DNA of 64,000 nt. Origin: Chthonomonas sp. UBA2387. GTDB taxonomy: Bacteria; Armatimonadota; Fimbriimonadia; Fimbriimonadales; Fimbriimonadaceae. Both the position numbers and the translations under genes were made by a program. This document shows positions 54,999-64,000 of this stretch, in pieces. The first letter of the stretch is position 1; every line of letters starts with the position of its first letter. Under the pieces are notes generated by a model that saw only the letters and a program-made list of their open reading frames with translations, did no database searches and had not been told where the DNA came from. The stretch spans positions 1,560-65,559 of the forward strand of contig DDSP01000064.1 of the NCBI GenBank assembly GCA_002343445.1, in the 5' to 3' direction.

Positions 54999-57056
54999 AT
55001 GCGCGAACTCACCCGTCGCGAAGTTCTCGTCGCCGGAGCGGCCGTCACGCTCGGACCAGGCGTTTTCCTCAAGCGGTCCCGGTTCGACGGACTCGAATCC
55101 TTCGACTTCGCCTACTACAGCGATTCGCACGTGAGCCTTGAACGCAACCGAAAGGAATGCCGCGTGATGCTCGACGAACTCGTGGGCCGGTTCTCGCCTG
55201 CGCTCGCGATCAACGGGGGCGACGTGGTGGACTATGGCTGGGCGGGCGAGTACGATCAGCACGCCCAGATGCTGGCTGGGTTCGCGTTCGCCACGCACCA
55301 CATCCCCGGCAACCACGACGTTCGGTGGTCGCCGCTCGGGCTCAAGATCTTTCAGGAGCGTGTGGGTCCGCCGTTCTCGTCGTTCGACCACAAGGGCGTC
55401 CACTTCGCTCTGCTCGACAGCACGGTCCCGCTCTCGCACTGGGGCCACTATGAATCGGCGATGCTCCGGTGGCTCGAAGCCGACCTCAAGAAGGTGGGGC
55501 GGGAAGTCCCCGTGATCCTCGCGACGCACCACTGGGTCGGACGCGAACCAGCGATGGTGGACAACGAGCAAGCGTTGATGGAGGTCATCGAACCCTACAA
55601 CGTCAAGCTCGTCCTCACCGGGCACGGCCACAAAGACCTGCTCTGGGATTGGAACGGCGTGCTCTGCACCATGAACAAGGGCCTGTATCAGGGCAGCTAC
55701 CAGCGGGTGGAGATTGACGCGGCCAAGAACACGCTCCGCCTCTCCCGACGCGCGTCCGAACAGCCCGAGGTCCTCACGCTCCTGGCCGAACCTGGCCTGA
55801 AGCCCGAGAGAGCCAAAAGGGAAGTCTGGGCTCTGGGCACGGTCGCTGTCGCCAAGGGTCGTCCAGTGAGCGCGCCCCCAGCGGCAACCCGCTTTGCATG
55901 GAACGGAGCGGCACCGTCGTCCATCGCCAATGGTTCTGTCCCGACCGAGGCCCTGCCGCCAGGCGACAACGCCCTCGTGCTGCTCGATGATGCCGAGCGA
56001 AGCGAAGCGTTCACCGTCCGGGTCACCGATCCCGATTCGCCGCTTCAGGAGCGGTGGCGGCGCAAGCTCGGCGGCGGCGTCATGAGCCACTTGGTCGTCG
56101 AAGGCGGCCGGCTCTACGTCTCCGCGATGGATGGCAGCGTTCAGGCGCTCGACCCCGAGACCGGTCGGCCGCTGTGGACGTCCTTGACCGGCGCCTACTG
56201 CCACTCCTCGCCCCGACTCTCGGGAGACCTGTTGGTCGTCGGAAGCGCCGATGGGTTCGTCTACGCCTTCGACGCCGCCAGCGGCAGGCCACGGTGGAAG
56301 GTCCAGACCCAGGGCCCCGTGTACGCTTCGACAGCGTTCGCCAAGGGGGTGTGCGCGATCGCTTCGGGCGATGGATCGGTCTATGGGTTGGACGAGAAGA
56401 CCGGCGCGCTCCGGTGGCAGTACACGTTGCCCAAGACCAACACGTCGTTCATCCAGAGCCCAGCGGCAACCGATGGGACCCGGTTCTTCCTCGGAGCCTG
56501 GGACAACTACCTCTACGCCCTCGACGCCGAGACGGGTCGCTTGGAGTGGCGCTCCATCTGTTGCGAACGCACGTTCGCCTTCTCGCCCGCGATCGGCGGA
56601 CCTGCGGTCGCGGATGGCCGCGTCGTGGTCCCCGCCAACGGCAACATCCTCTACTGCTTCGACACGGCCTCCGGCAAGACCCTGTGGGAGTACGCGTCGC
56701 CCCGCGACAAGGTGGGCTACTCGGGCCCCCGGATCGCCGACGGTCGCATCTACATCGGGTGCTTGGGCGACAACGGCGAGGCGCGATGCATCGGGCTCGC
56801 CGACGGCAAGGAGGTCTGGTGCGCGAACCTGGGCCTAGTCGTTTACGATTCGTCGCCGGCAGTCTCGGACGGCTACGTGTCGGTGGGTTCGGTGGCCTCG
56901 GTGCTCTCGCTCATCGAGCAAGATACGGGCAAAGTGGCGGCCCAGTACCGGTTGCCGCGGGGTCATGTGCTGGCCTCGCCCGCTGCCCGCGACGGCTGGG
57001 TCTGGGCGGCGTCGCTTTCGGATTGGGTCGTCGGCTTCCGCTTGAGGGGCCGCTAG
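54999..57056 (+). CDS. TAT-exported metallophosphoesterase fused to a PQQ-like beta-propeller
   Basis: 685 residues from the ATG at 54999. TAT-like signal LTRREVLVAGAAVTLG. Metal site: YYSDSHVS, NGGDVVDYG, GNHDVRW, ATHHW and GHGHKD (residues about 30-215). After a linker come PQQ-type propeller blades with repeated YALDAETGRLEW and similar (GRPLWTS, ALRWQYT, KTLWEYA). The fold pair is clear; the job is unknown, perhaps extracellular phosphate-ester hydrolysis with propeller-mediated binding. Its stop shares CTAG with the convergent barrel gene. Confidence 0.9.
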   Translation: MRELTRREVLVAGAAVTLGPGVFLKRSRFDGLESFDFAYYSDSHVSLERNRKECRVMLDELVGRFSPALAINGGDVVDYGWAGEYDQHAQMLAGFAFATHHIPGNHDVRWSPLGLKIFQERVGPPFSSFDHKGVHFALLDSTVPLSHWGHYESAMLRWLEADLKKVGREVPVILATHHWVGREPAMVDNEQALMEVIEPYNVKLVLTGHGHKDLLWDWNGVLCTMNKGLYQGSYQRVEIDAAKNTLRLSRRASEQPEVLTLLAEPGLKPERAKREVWALGTVAVAKGRPVSAPPAATRFAWNGAAPSSIANGSVPTEALPPGDNALVLLDDAERSEAFTVRVTDPDSPLQERWRRKLGGGVMSHLVVEGGRLYVSAMDGSVQALDPETGRPLWTSLTGAYCHSSPRLSGDLLVVGSADGFVYAFDAASGRPRWKVQTQGPVYASTAFAKGVCAIASGDGSVYGLDEKTGALRWQYTLPKTNTSFIQSPAATDGTRFFLGAWDNYLYALDAETGRLEWRSICCERTFAFSPAIGGPAVADGRVVVPANGNILYCFDTASGKTLWEYASPRDKVGYSGPRIADGRIYIGCLGDNGEARCIGLADGKEVWCANLGLVVYDSSPAVSDGYVSVGSVASVLSLIEQDTGKVAAQYRLPRGHVLASPAARDGWVWAASLSDWVVGFRLRGR

Positions 57057-59599
57057 CGGAACGTGAACGAGAGCTCCAGATCGAAGCCACGCGAGCGGTA
57101 CGCCCCCGAGTTGACCGACGGATCGAGGTTCTTCAGATCCCGGAACCGATACCACCCGATGAGGGCGATGTTCCGGTAAATCTGGTACTGGTAGCCAACC
57201 GAGAGCATGCGGTCGTCTTGCGGCAGGTAGTTGCGCGTCCGCCCGACTTGGGCGTTCAGCAGGGCGCGACTGCGCGGCGACAACCGGTACATCAACCCAA
57301 GATCGAAGCTCGTGGCGTCCTGGGCGAACGGGGTGCTCTTGCTGGAAAGCAACACGCTCACGCCTGCGCGATAGCTCAACCGTCCCGGCGGAACGCCCGT
57401 CAGCACCATGTTCAAGGTCTGGTTGGTCGAACGCTGATCCGTGCCGAAGAAGGACGTGTTGGACGTGTCGAAGCTGGCGTAAAGGTTCGTTTGTTTCCCG
57501 AGGTCGTAATCGAACGCGAACCCGTACGTCGTGTTGTCGGTGTTCGAAGTGACGCTGCCCGAGTGCGACCGGTTGTAGGCGAACGCCTCGATGCCGGCGC
57601 GTTGCGAGAGCCGGTACTGTGCCGCGACGTTCCAGAACGTGAGGTCGGCCGGGACGAAGTTGAACGCGTTCGACTCCGTGCCTCCCGAAAACCCGTTGCC
57701 CCCGTAGCCGATCCCGGAGCCCCCCTGAAACCGGCCAAGCGTCGCGATCTCGCCCGAACGCGAAATCCCGTAAGAAGCGTTCGCGTTGAACCGCTCGCCG
57801 GGGTTGTACGTGGCCGCAAGCGTGACGTCGTTGCCCTTCCCCGATTCGCCGTCGGCTCGAATGAACGAGAAACTGGTCCGGGCGCTCAGGCTGGTGTCCG
57901 CCGAGGGTTGGTAGGCAAGGTTCAGCCGCAGCGTCTCCATGCTGACTGTGGAGATCTTGGTCGCATTGCCGTCCGCAACGGGGCCGCGCCCATCCTGGTG
58001 TCCTATGCCGTAAGTGGCGCGAAGGCGACCGTGGTTCCTCGTGCCGCTGAGTTCGGTGGTCGCGATCTTCGTCTCTTGACCGCGCAGGTTGCTGCCCGAC
58101 CGCACGTGCTCAAGCCTCCACGAGTTGTTCTCGTCCTTGGCGAACGAGGTCGAGGCGCGCAGTTCGGTCACGCGGGCCCTGTCCGTGAGCACGTTGCCCT
58201 GGCTGTCCACCCGCCGCGCGAACACGCTGGCGTTCCTGTGCGAGAGGCCGTAGGTGAGTCCGCCGCTCTCGTAATCCACCCCGAAGTCGGTGGCCTTCTC
58301 GTTGCGGTTGAACGAGCGCGACTCGACGCTGACGTAGCCGTCCGGGATGTCGCGGGCGTTGGCGCGGAACTTCCAAGGGCCCCTGGTCAGGTTGGCGTCC
58401 AGGCTCCGGGCGGTGCCGCTGGTCGGGTTGACGGGGTTCTTCAAGCGTCCGGTCGCCTGGCTATACGACACGAACCCCAACTCGCCCACAGGCAAGCGGT
58501 AATCCAAGCCGACCACCTCGCGGTCGCCGTCCACGGTGGCAGTGGGCTTTGGCGTGTACACGACTTCGATCGTGCTCGTCGGCGCGACGAATCGCGAGAA
58601 GTAGAAGACCGCCGGGTTGCCCGTGTCGAACGCGTAGTCCACGTTCTCGGTCTGCAGCACGCCGTCGAGTCGGATCGCGATGGGCCGTCCGGGCATGGGT
58701 TCGAACTCGAGGAAGTAGGGAGTCGAAGGCGCGCCGAAGCCCTGGAAGAGCTCCGTTCGCGTGCTCAGCGCCCCCGAGCCCTTGGCCTTCTGCTCGACGG
58801 TCGTCACCCCGAAACGCCCGAACTTGCCGAGGTCGTAGGTGGCGCCCGCGCCTTGGATGGTGCCGCGCGGCGCGTTGAACCCGAACGCCTCGAACGTCAC
58901 GACGATGCTGCTGGTCGGCGGGATGACCTTGCCCACGAACGTGATGGCCCCGAGTTCGTAGGTGATCGTGTAGTCCTCGCCCAGGCGCTGCGCCACACCG
59001 TCCACCTCGACTTGCTCCGAGCCCGCCACGACCTGGCTTGTCTGGAGGTAATAGGGTCCTGCCGTGTTGTTGCCCTGGACCGAAACCGTGCGCGGGCTTC
59101 CTTTGGCCTCGGAGCGCACGGCTCGCACGTCCAGGCGTCCACTCCGGTAACCGGCCATCACACCCTGGAGCGTCTTGGCGAACGGGATGAGTCGGTTCGA
59201 GTTGGTGAGCCTCCCGCGGATGTCGCCTGCGCTGAACTCCAGCGGGCCGCGCTGGTAATCCAAGCTGAACGTCCGCGCCTGCGGATCGCGAAACCGGCTG
59301 TCCGTGAGCTGGATGTTGAAGTTGAAGACGTCGAGCACCTTGCGCCCGACGATGTTCACATTGCCGACGTCGGTGAACCGCTTCGCGCCCATGCCGCTGT
59401 AGTTCAGCGAGTTGAACGCCTCGAGGTCGCCGTCCACACGGTGCGAGTGGAAGCCCAGGGTGCGCGTGCCGCTCACCGAGATGCGATCGATGACCTTGGC
59501 CCGAGTCCAAGCGACAAAGGCCTGCTCCAGCCAACCGGCATGCACCGGAAGCGGCGCGAAGACCACCAGGAATGCGACGGAACGCTTGACCCAAGACAC
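57053..59599 (-). CDS. Large outer-membrane beta-barrel protein
   Basis: 848 residues from the GTG at 59599, one base after csaB; an upstream TTG at 59632 would overlap csaB. Signal peptide (SWVKRSVAFLVVFAPLPVHA), then many alternating strands such as TYDLGKFGRFGVTTVEQ and YGFAFDYDLGKQTNLYASFD, ending in a strand with terminal Phe-Arg (DLELSFTFR). The middle has two DGVxQ...DY turns of the surface-barrel type. It is probably an outer-membrane or surface assembly protein, but no named family was recognised. Confidence 0.8.
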   Translation of the reverse strand: MSWVKRSVAFLVVFAPLPVHAGWLEQAFVAWTRAKVIDRISVSGTRTLGFHSHRVDGDLEAFNSLNYSGMGAKRFTDVGNVNIVGRKVLDVFNFNIQLTDSRFRDPQARTFSLDYQRGPLEFSAGDIRGRLTNSNRLIPFAKTLQGVMAGYRSGRLDVRAVRSEAKGSPRTVSVQGNNTAGPYYLQTSQVVAGSEQVEVDGVAQRLGEDYTITYELGAITFVGKVIPPTSSIVVTFEAFGFNAPRGTIQGAGATYDLGKFGRFGVTTVEQKAKGSGALSTRTELFQGFGAPSTPYFLEFEPMPGRPIAIRLDGVLQTENVDYAFDTGNPAVFYFSRFVAPTSTIEVVYTPKPTATVDGDREVVGLDYRLPVGELGFVSYSQATGRLKNPVNPTSGTARSLDANLTRGPWKFRANARDIPDGYVSVESRSFNRNEKATDFGVDYESGGLTYGLSHRNASVFARRVDSQGNVLTDRARVTELRASTSFAKDENNSWRLEHVRSGSNLRGQETKIATTELSGTRNHGRLRATYGIGHQDGRGPVADGNATKISTVSMETLRLNLAYQPSADTSLSARTSFSFIRADGESGKGNDVTLAATYNPGERFNANASYGISRSGEIATLGRFQGGSGIGYGGNGFSGGTESNAFNFVPADLTFWNVAAQYRLSQRAGIEAFAYNRSHSGSVTSNTDNTTYGFAFDYDLGKQTNLYASFDTSNTSFFGTDQRSTNQTLNMVLTGVPPGRLSYRAGVSVLLSSKSTPFAQDATSFDLGLMYRLSPRSRALLNAQVGRTRNYLPQDDRMLSVGYQYQIYRNIALIGWYRFRDLKNLDPSVNSGAYRSRGFDLELSFTFR

Positions 59600-59600
59600 G

Positions 59601-60680
59601 CTAACGACGACCACCCAAGGCTTCCACGACAAGATGGACGTTTTCCTGGGCGGAGCGTATCAGTTCGGGCATCCGCGTGGCGATGAGCCCGGAATACCGC
59701 GTACGATTCTTGTAGAACTCGGCGAACGAATCGTACAGCCGGTTTCCGGTCAAGCCTTGGACGCTCGGCACGCTCGGCAATCCGAGCATCTTGGCAAAAG
59801 CGGCCACCTTCGGGTCGTAGGACACCATGAACGGCGGGACGTCGGCCTTCGCCGCGATGATCCCGGCATGAAGCCGCACAGCGATAACGGCCTCCATCCG
59901 CGAGAGCCTCTGCTGCATCTCGAGCGGCGAAGTGACCTTGCGGATCTCGGGGACCTTGCCACCCTGCGCCTTGGAAATCTCCTGGATCATCGGCCCGTCC
60001 ATCGCGGCGTCCATCTCCACGAACACGGGCATCAGGTTGTTGGCCATCAGGGCACGCGCCAAATCGCCGAACACCTTGACGGCAGACTTCATGTCCATGC
60101 CGGGGAGCGGCCGCGGCGAGATGCCGATGGATTTCATTCCCCCGACCTGAAAGTCGGTCTGTTCGGCATCCTCTCGGGCGGGCGGCATCAGGAACGCGCT
60201 GTCGGCGGTGACTTTCACGGGCGCGGTCACCTTGAGCTCCCGCAGCACGCCCATCGAATCCGGATCGCGCACGGCGATGGCGCTGCACGCATTGAACGCA
60301 GACGCCGCCCAGCGCTTGCCCAAGAACGAGCTCAAGGGACCCACGCCTTGTCCGACCATGAGCACTTTCTTGCCGGCCTTTTTGGCTCGGGCAACGAGGT
60401 CCGCGTAGTAGTAAACCGACTTGACGGAAGTGGCGTCTTGAAAGATGCTGCCGCCGGGGAAGACCAGTGCGTCTGTGGTCTGCACGACGCGAGCGAAATC
60501 GCCCATGTTGCGCCGGTTGATGGCCTGCAACCCGTAGCGACGATGCGTTTCGTCGGGGTTGCCGCTCAGAACGGTGACATCGAAACCCAACCCGTCGAGC
60601 CCATGAACGAACCCGAGTAGAACGGCCTCATCGCCAAGGTTTCCGCATCCGAAGTATCCGGCGAGCGTGAGGTGGGGCAC
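59601..60680 (-). CDS. csaB: Polysaccharide pyruvyl transferase CsaB
   Basis: 359 residues from a GTG that directly follows the DUF5693 stop. Motifs: LAGYFGCGNLGDEAVL at the start, FPGGSIFQDATS, VRDPDSM and VIAVRLHAGIIAAKADVP with the catalytic-region His. CsaB adds ketal-pyruvate to cell-wall polymers that hold SLH-domain S-layer proteins. In this diderm the substrate could be a lipid-linked or wall-linked glycan. It lies in an envelope cluster. Confidence 0.94.
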   Translation of the reverse strand: MPHLTLAGYFGCGNLGDEAVLLGFVHGLDGLGFDVTVLSGNPDETHRRYGLQAINRRNMGDFARVVQTTDALVFPGGSIFQDATSVKSVYYYADLVARAKKAGKKVLMVGQGVGPLSSFLGKRWAASAFNACSAIAVRDPDSMGVLRELKVTAPVKVTADSAFLMPPAREDAEQTDFQVGGMKSIGISPRPLPGMDMKSAVKVFGDLARALMANNLMPVFVEMDAAMDGPMIQEISKAQGGKVPEIRKVTSPLEMQQRLSRMEAVIAVRLHAGIIAAKADVPPFMVSYDPKVAAFAKMLGLPSVPSVQGLTGNRLYDSFAEFYKNRTRYSGLIATRMPELIRSAQENVHLVVEALGGRR

Positions 60681-62534
60681 TTAGGTTTTCCTGTTGCGGA
60701 GGCTCAGTGCAGGCTGCAAGAGCAGCCACACAAGCGCACCGATTATACCGCCGAGCAGCCATCCGATCCCGATGCGCGCGAACCCGACGACCAGCGGCGT
60801 ATGCAGGTGACACATCGTGTTGACCAGGCTCGTCACACCGATCGAACCAAGCACCAATGCGCCAGCGGTCCATCCCGGGCGGATGCCGAGGTCGGGGCGA
60901 CCCTTTGCTTGGGCGAGCAGAGCGAGGCCGACGACCAGCGCGGGGTAGCCGATGAGGAACTCCTTCGTTCGAGGGCGCGTGAACAAGACGGCTTCGAGCA
61001 GCGAACGCAGGCGGAGTTCCAAGCCGCTGACCGCTGCCGGATTGTCGTTGCCCGTCCGCGCCTGCATCAGGGCCAGCGCCACCAACGCCACGAGCGTTCC
61101 AGCCAGCGCACCCCAAGTGACGGGCGAACCCTTGAGCGAGGACCACGGGACCACGCGGCCCAGCAGCCATCCGCCGACGAGCAGGATGGGCAGGAAGTGC
61201 GCCACCTTCACGCCGGTGAACTGGTCTACCTGGATCATGAACTCCAACCCGTTCAGCAGCCCTGCCACGACCAGACCACCGACCAAGCTCACGGCGGCGA
61301 TGAGCGCGTAGCTCGCGGGCCAAGGGTCGCGTCGGTGCAGCACGAGGCGGAAGGCGCCGAGCGGTAGAGCCGTGGCACAGGCCAGCGCCATCAGGCTCCG
61401 GCCCGTGCTCGTCGCGCAGCCCAAGGCCAGCAACACGAGCAGCACGGAGACCCCGATCCAAACGCGCCCGGCCAAGAAGATCCCCGCGATCCAGACCAAG
61501 GTGGGCACTGCGGCCAACCCGATGCCGACGAACACCCAGAGCGGCACCACGGGGGCCTCGAAGGGACGTGCCGGCCCGAGGTCTGCGCCCTCCTTGATGA
61601 GCGCCCGTCCGATTCCACGCGTGAGTTCGCCCAGGTCGGTCAGCGGTTGGTTGCCGCCGTAGTTGCCGGGCCGCACGAGCAACACCCGGATGTTCCGTTC
61701 CCGCCCCGCTTTGCTGTAGCGCTCGACCAAGTCCGAGAACGCCAACTTGTCCACCTCGGCGACTTGGGCGGCGTGCAGTCGGACCGTCCGCTCGGGGATG
61801 GCCGTCCTGACGATCGAGTCGCCCGCGATCTTGCCGAATTCGGGCGTGCAGTAGAGCATGTCGTTGGCTTCGAGCGCCTCGGCCAGCGGTTCGAGCCCCT
61901 TGCGCAGGCCCAGCACCTGCTCGCCGAGGGGCAGGAAGTAGCGTGCGCCCAGCCCGCGCGATTCGGCGAGCGTCTCATGGATGTAGCGTTCGGGCGCCCC
62001 GGCGAGGTTGCCATGCCGGACGATGATCTCCATCCCAGCCTTCTGGATGCTGGCGGCAAACGCCGGGTTGATCCCCACCGGGGTGGCGAGGATCGTCTCC
62101 ATGGACAGCGTTACCTTGGGAGCCGGGTTTCTCCATTTCAATCTCCCAACCGCTAGGCTCCCAGAACCCGGGAACCGGCGTTCGAGCGCCCGCTCGAGTC
62201 GGCCTTGCTGGCTCTCGTCGTTAGGAATCACCGAACGGTTCTCAATGCTGATTTCGCCGCGCTTGAGCAGGTCCTCGAACCGCTCCTCGGCAATCGCCAC
62301 CGCGCGGACTCCCTGGCTGTGGAGCGAGGTCAAGGCCTCGTCGTAGCCGACCCCCTGGGCAGCGGCGAAGTCGCGCACCGTGTCGTGCTCGACGGCGATC
62401 ATGACGGCCCGGTTCGCCTGCTCGGCCCGGTAGCGGATGGAAAGCGAGTAGCCCGAGACCACGACGGTGAGCAAAAGGCTGGCCCACACCCACCAAGGCG
62501 CTCCGGTCTTCGAAGGGTCAGTCGTCGAGGTCAT
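60681..62534 (-). CDS. DUF5693-family membrane protein
   Basis: 617 residues. An N-terminal TM (WWVWASLLLTVVVSGYSLS), a periplasmic domain of about 270 residues, and a C-terminal block of roughly 10 hydrophobic segments. DUF5693 is usually next to csaB; the function is unknown but the link suggests glycan polymer export or assembly. It overlaps the rhomboid gene by 17 bases. Confidence 0.86.
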   Translation of the reverse strand: MTSTTDPSKTGAPWWVWASLLLTVVVSGYSLSIRYRAEQANRAVMIAVEHDTVRDFAAAQGVGYDEALTSLHSQGVRAVAIAEERFEDLLKRGEISIENRSVIPNDESQQGRLERALERRFPGSGSLAVGRLKWRNPAPKVTLSMETILATPVGINPAFAASIQKAGMEIIVRHGNLAGAPERYIHETLAESRGLGARYFLPLGEQVLGLRKGLEPLAEALEANDMLYCTPEFGKIAGDSIVRTAIPERTVRLHAAQVAEVDKLAFSDLVERYSKAGRERNIRVLLVRPGNYGGNQPLTDLGELTRGIGRALIKEGADLGPARPFEAPVVPLWVFVGIGLAAVPTLVWIAGIFLAGRVWIGVSVLLVLLALGCATSTGRSLMALACATALPLGAFRLVLHRRDPWPASYALIAAVSLVGGLVVAGLLNGLEFMIQVDQFTGVKVAHFLPILLVGGWLLGRVVPWSSLKGSPVTWGALAGTLVALVALALMQARTGNDNPAAVSGLELRLRSLLEAVLFTRPRTKEFLIGYPALVVGLALLAQAKGRPDLGIRPGWTAGALVLGSIGVTSLVNTMCHLHTPLVVGFARIGIGWLLGGIIGALVWLLLQPALSLRNRKT

Positions 62535-63201
62535 GGTCCTCCTGCGTAGTATCGTGCTTGAGCATCGCTTTGGGGCCGCCCATGATCAAGACGGTGAGCA
62601 TGCCCGCAAGGAAGCCGCCGACATGCGCCCAGTTCGCCACACCCTCCTGACGCACGAAAACCTGCCACAAGAACCACGCTCCGAGCATGATCCACGCCCT
62701 CACGCTGAACGGCAACGGAAAGGGCAACAGCACGATCTGCACCTTGCTGGCGGGATAGAGCAGCAGGTACACGCCCAACACGCCGCCGATCGCTCCCGAA
62801 GCCCCGATCATGGGGATGTCCGAACCCGGCAGCACGAACACGTGGGCGGCTGCGGCGCACACGCCCCAGAAGAGGTAGTAAAGCGCGAATCGGGGAGGGC
62901 CGAACGCGGATTCGACAGCCTGTCCGAACGTCCCGAGGAAGATCATGTTGAACAGCAGGTGGGCAAACCCTCCGTGCAGAAACATCGAGGTCAGCACGGT
63001 CGCCATTGCGAACTTGTCGCCCGCTCCTTGGAGCGCCATGACCACCTCCACCGGACGCATGGCCAGGTCGGCGAACACACGGCTGGGCCCCGCGATCGCG
63101 CCCAGGCGATCCCAGAAGAAGATCACCGTGTTGAGCACGATGAGCGTCAACGTGACCGTTGCCGTCGTGGTGGTCCTTCGACCCGCTTGGATGGGGATCA
63201 T
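62518..63201 (-). CDS. Rhomboid-family intramembrane serine protease
   Basis: 227 residues, six membrane segments. The dyad is Ser135 in IGASGAIGGV and His193 in NWAHVGGF; an FNMIF loop in TM2 carries the HLLFN motif of the family. It cuts transmembrane substrates. First gene of the rhomboid-DUF5693-csaB-barrel series (same strand). Confidence 0.95.
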   Translation of the reverse strand: MIPIQAGRRTTTTATVTLTLIVLNTVIFFWDRLGAIAGPSRVFADLAMRPVEVVMALQGAGDKFAMATVLTSMFLHGGFAHLLFNMIFLGTFGQAVESAFGPPRFALYYLFWGVCAAAAHVFVLPGSDIPMIGASGAIGGVLGVYLLLYPASKVQIVLLPFPLPFSVRAWIMLGAWFLWQVFVRQEGVANWAHVGGFLAGMLTVLIMGGPKAMLKHDTTQEDHDLDD

Positions 63202-63230
63202 TCAGCCACCCGGATTATGGCTGGAAGGGC

Positions 63231-63515
63231 CTACTCGGACGTCTCGCGGCGCTCGACGACGATGGTGCAGCGGGTAGCCAGAGCCGCAACGGCCCCGATC
63301 GCGGCATAGAACGGCAACAGCACGACACCCACGAGGCCCATCGAGAGCGGAATCTCCAAAAGGGTCTTGCCGGCATCGTTCTTCACGGTGATCTTGCGGG
63401 CGTTGCCTTCCTTGACCAGCCGCTTGATCTCGTCCATGAGCTTGTCGCCGCTCACCGAGAACGATTCGGTCTTGGGCGCCTGCGGGTCATCGGAGGGCGG
63501 AGTTGCATCGCTCAT
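63231..63515 (-). CDS. DUF4342-like small membrane protein
   Basis: 94 residues from the ATG at 63515. A charged N terminus, then DEIKRLVKEGNARKITVKND and ETLLEIPL-like KTLLEIPLSMGLVGVVLLPF, then one or two hydrophobic segments. This agrees with DUF4342, a family of unknown function with an N-terminal UBA-like helix. It is the first minus-strand gene after the divergent gene at the right end. Confidence 0.8.
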   Translation of the reverse strand: MSDATPPSDDPQAPKTESFSVSGDKLMDEIKRLVKEGNARKITVKNDAGKTLLEIPLSMGLVGVVLLPFYAAIGAVAALATRCTIVVERRETSE

Positions 63516-63591
63516 GTTGGGGAGCAGTCTAACCGACCCCCGCCAACACGTGGGGGACGTTTGGGGCCCTCGGTGGCGTATCCTTAGGGAG

Positions 63592-64000
63592 ATGAACCTC
63601 TTGGTCGCCATTGCGGTCGCCGTTCAGGCGGGCAGCCCCTCGTTTGCGGACATCGAGAAGAACAAGCACGCGGCGTACCGTTTGCTGGCCGACTTTCGAG
63701 ATCAAATGACCATCACGGTCAAGGACGCCAACGAGCCTGCGCAAACCCTGGGCATCGAGCAACGCATCGCGAAGTCCAAGCTCCGTGTCGGCGTCACGAT
63801 CAACGGCACCAAGGTGGTCGAAGGCGGCTACGACGGCGCGAACCAGTGGGTCGTGTCGCACGTCCAGAAGCAGTTCTCGACCACCAAGATCCCCCATCAG
63901 TGGTTCAACGATCCGTACCGACCCGCCCAGTACCCGGACAAGGAGCCGCAGTTCGACATGAAGTTCAACAACGGCTACGGCGTCCGGTTCGACTGCAACC
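63592..64000 (+). CDS. Exported protein, unknown function (3' truncated)
   Basis: The gene starts at the ATG at 63592 (TTAGGGA upstream) and runs off the window; 136 codons are seen. A short signal peptide (MNLLVAIAVAVQAGS) precedes a mature part with ADFRDQMTITVKDANEP, IAKSKLRVGVTING and ANQWVVSHVQKQF, which looks like alternating strands of a LolA/outer-membrane-lipoprotein-like fold. The remainder is needed for a family call. Divergent from the DUF4342 gene. Confidence 0.6.
   Translation, partial: MNLLVAIAVAVQAGSPSFADIEKNKHAAYRLLADFRDQMTITVKDANEPAQTLGIEQRIAKSKLRVGVTINGTKVVEGGYDGANQWVVSHVQKQFSTTKIPHQWFNDPYRPAQYPDKEPQFDMKFNNGYGVRFDCN

Noticed and set aside
56054..59686. 1210-codon open frame on the plus strand
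   Set aside because: It runs antisense through the outer-membrane barrel gene and out of frame through the phosphoesterase gene; Arg-rich shadow composition.

Overview
The window is 64 kb of GC-rich, densely packed bacterial chromosome. I count about 65 protein genes (two cut by the window edges), three tRNA genes, one gene relic, a tandem-repeat block and several clear stem-loop terminators. The gene mix points to a free-living, flagellated, diderm heterotroph: flagellin, a large outer-membrane beta-barrel protein, a PEP-CTERM protein, lipoproteins, Hfq, DapF, and a CsaB/DUF5693 pair known mainly from bacteria with S-layers. This combination, with the GC-rich coding style, would fit Armatimonadota (Fimbriimonadia-like). 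That placement is an inference from gene content; no rRNA is present to confirm it.

Layout. 1-5.4 kb: the groEL 3' end, a HEPN/partner gene pair, an acetyltransferase, an SGNH hydrolase, tRNA-Ser, a lytic transglycosylase and a dicarboxylate symporter. 5.4-11.7 kb: lexA, an orphan sucD, a cysteine desulfurase, a DUF4397 lipoprotein, an ECF sigma factor with a degenerate anti-sigma-like partner, dnaN and a membrane protein. 11.7-15.9 kb: urocanase, a SIS sugar isomerase, tRNA-Pro, then a lower-GC islet with a sulfatase relic and a zinc-ribbon/membrane-protein pair. 15.9-22 kb: a UbiD decarboxylase, a nucleotidyltransferase with a small overlapping partner, a divergent Uma2 nuclease-fold gene, an aldo/keto reductase, a P-loop kinase and a PhyH dioxygenase. 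22-31.1 kb, mostly plus strand: purine permease, purD, a P-loop kinase, a clan-A glycosidase, (minus) family-5 uracil-DNA glycosylase, a surface-carbohydrate protein, then miaA-hfq-dapF.

31.2-35.3 kb: a GH130-like enzyme, a Gly/Gln-rich Spy-like protein, a CAU tRNA, a 111-bp tandem repeat and flagellin. 35.5-42.9 kb: an S8 protease with dockerin-like tail, a metzincin-like protease, phosphopentomutase, a small membrane protein and a GH172/DUF2961 enzyme. 42.9-47.7 kb: a fatty-acid oxidation block (fused dehydrogenase/hydratase plus ETF beta and alpha) running into a glycosylasparaginase-like gene. 47.7-54.9 kb: a second PhyH protein, a DHFR-like reductase, L31 type B, a PEP-CTERM protein, an M1 aminopeptidase and an S41 protease. 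55-64 kb: a TAT-type phosphoesterase/PQQ-propeller fusion, then a minus-strand envelope cluster (rhomboid, DUF5693, CsaB, outer-membrane barrel).

The genes suggest a scavenging lifestyle based on proteins, glycans, fatty acids, histidine and nucleosides, with heavy investment in the cell surface. Gene packing is extreme. Seven same-strand junctions share ATGA, GTGA or TTGA start/stop overlaps, and four of nine convergent pairs share a CTAG or CTAA stop tetranucleotide. No CRISPR array, insertion sequence, prophage or rRNA operon was seen. The least explained parts are the HEPN/partner pair, the nucleotidyltransferase/partner pair, the zinc-ribbon islet beside tRNA-Pro and the tandem repeat beside the CAU tRNA.
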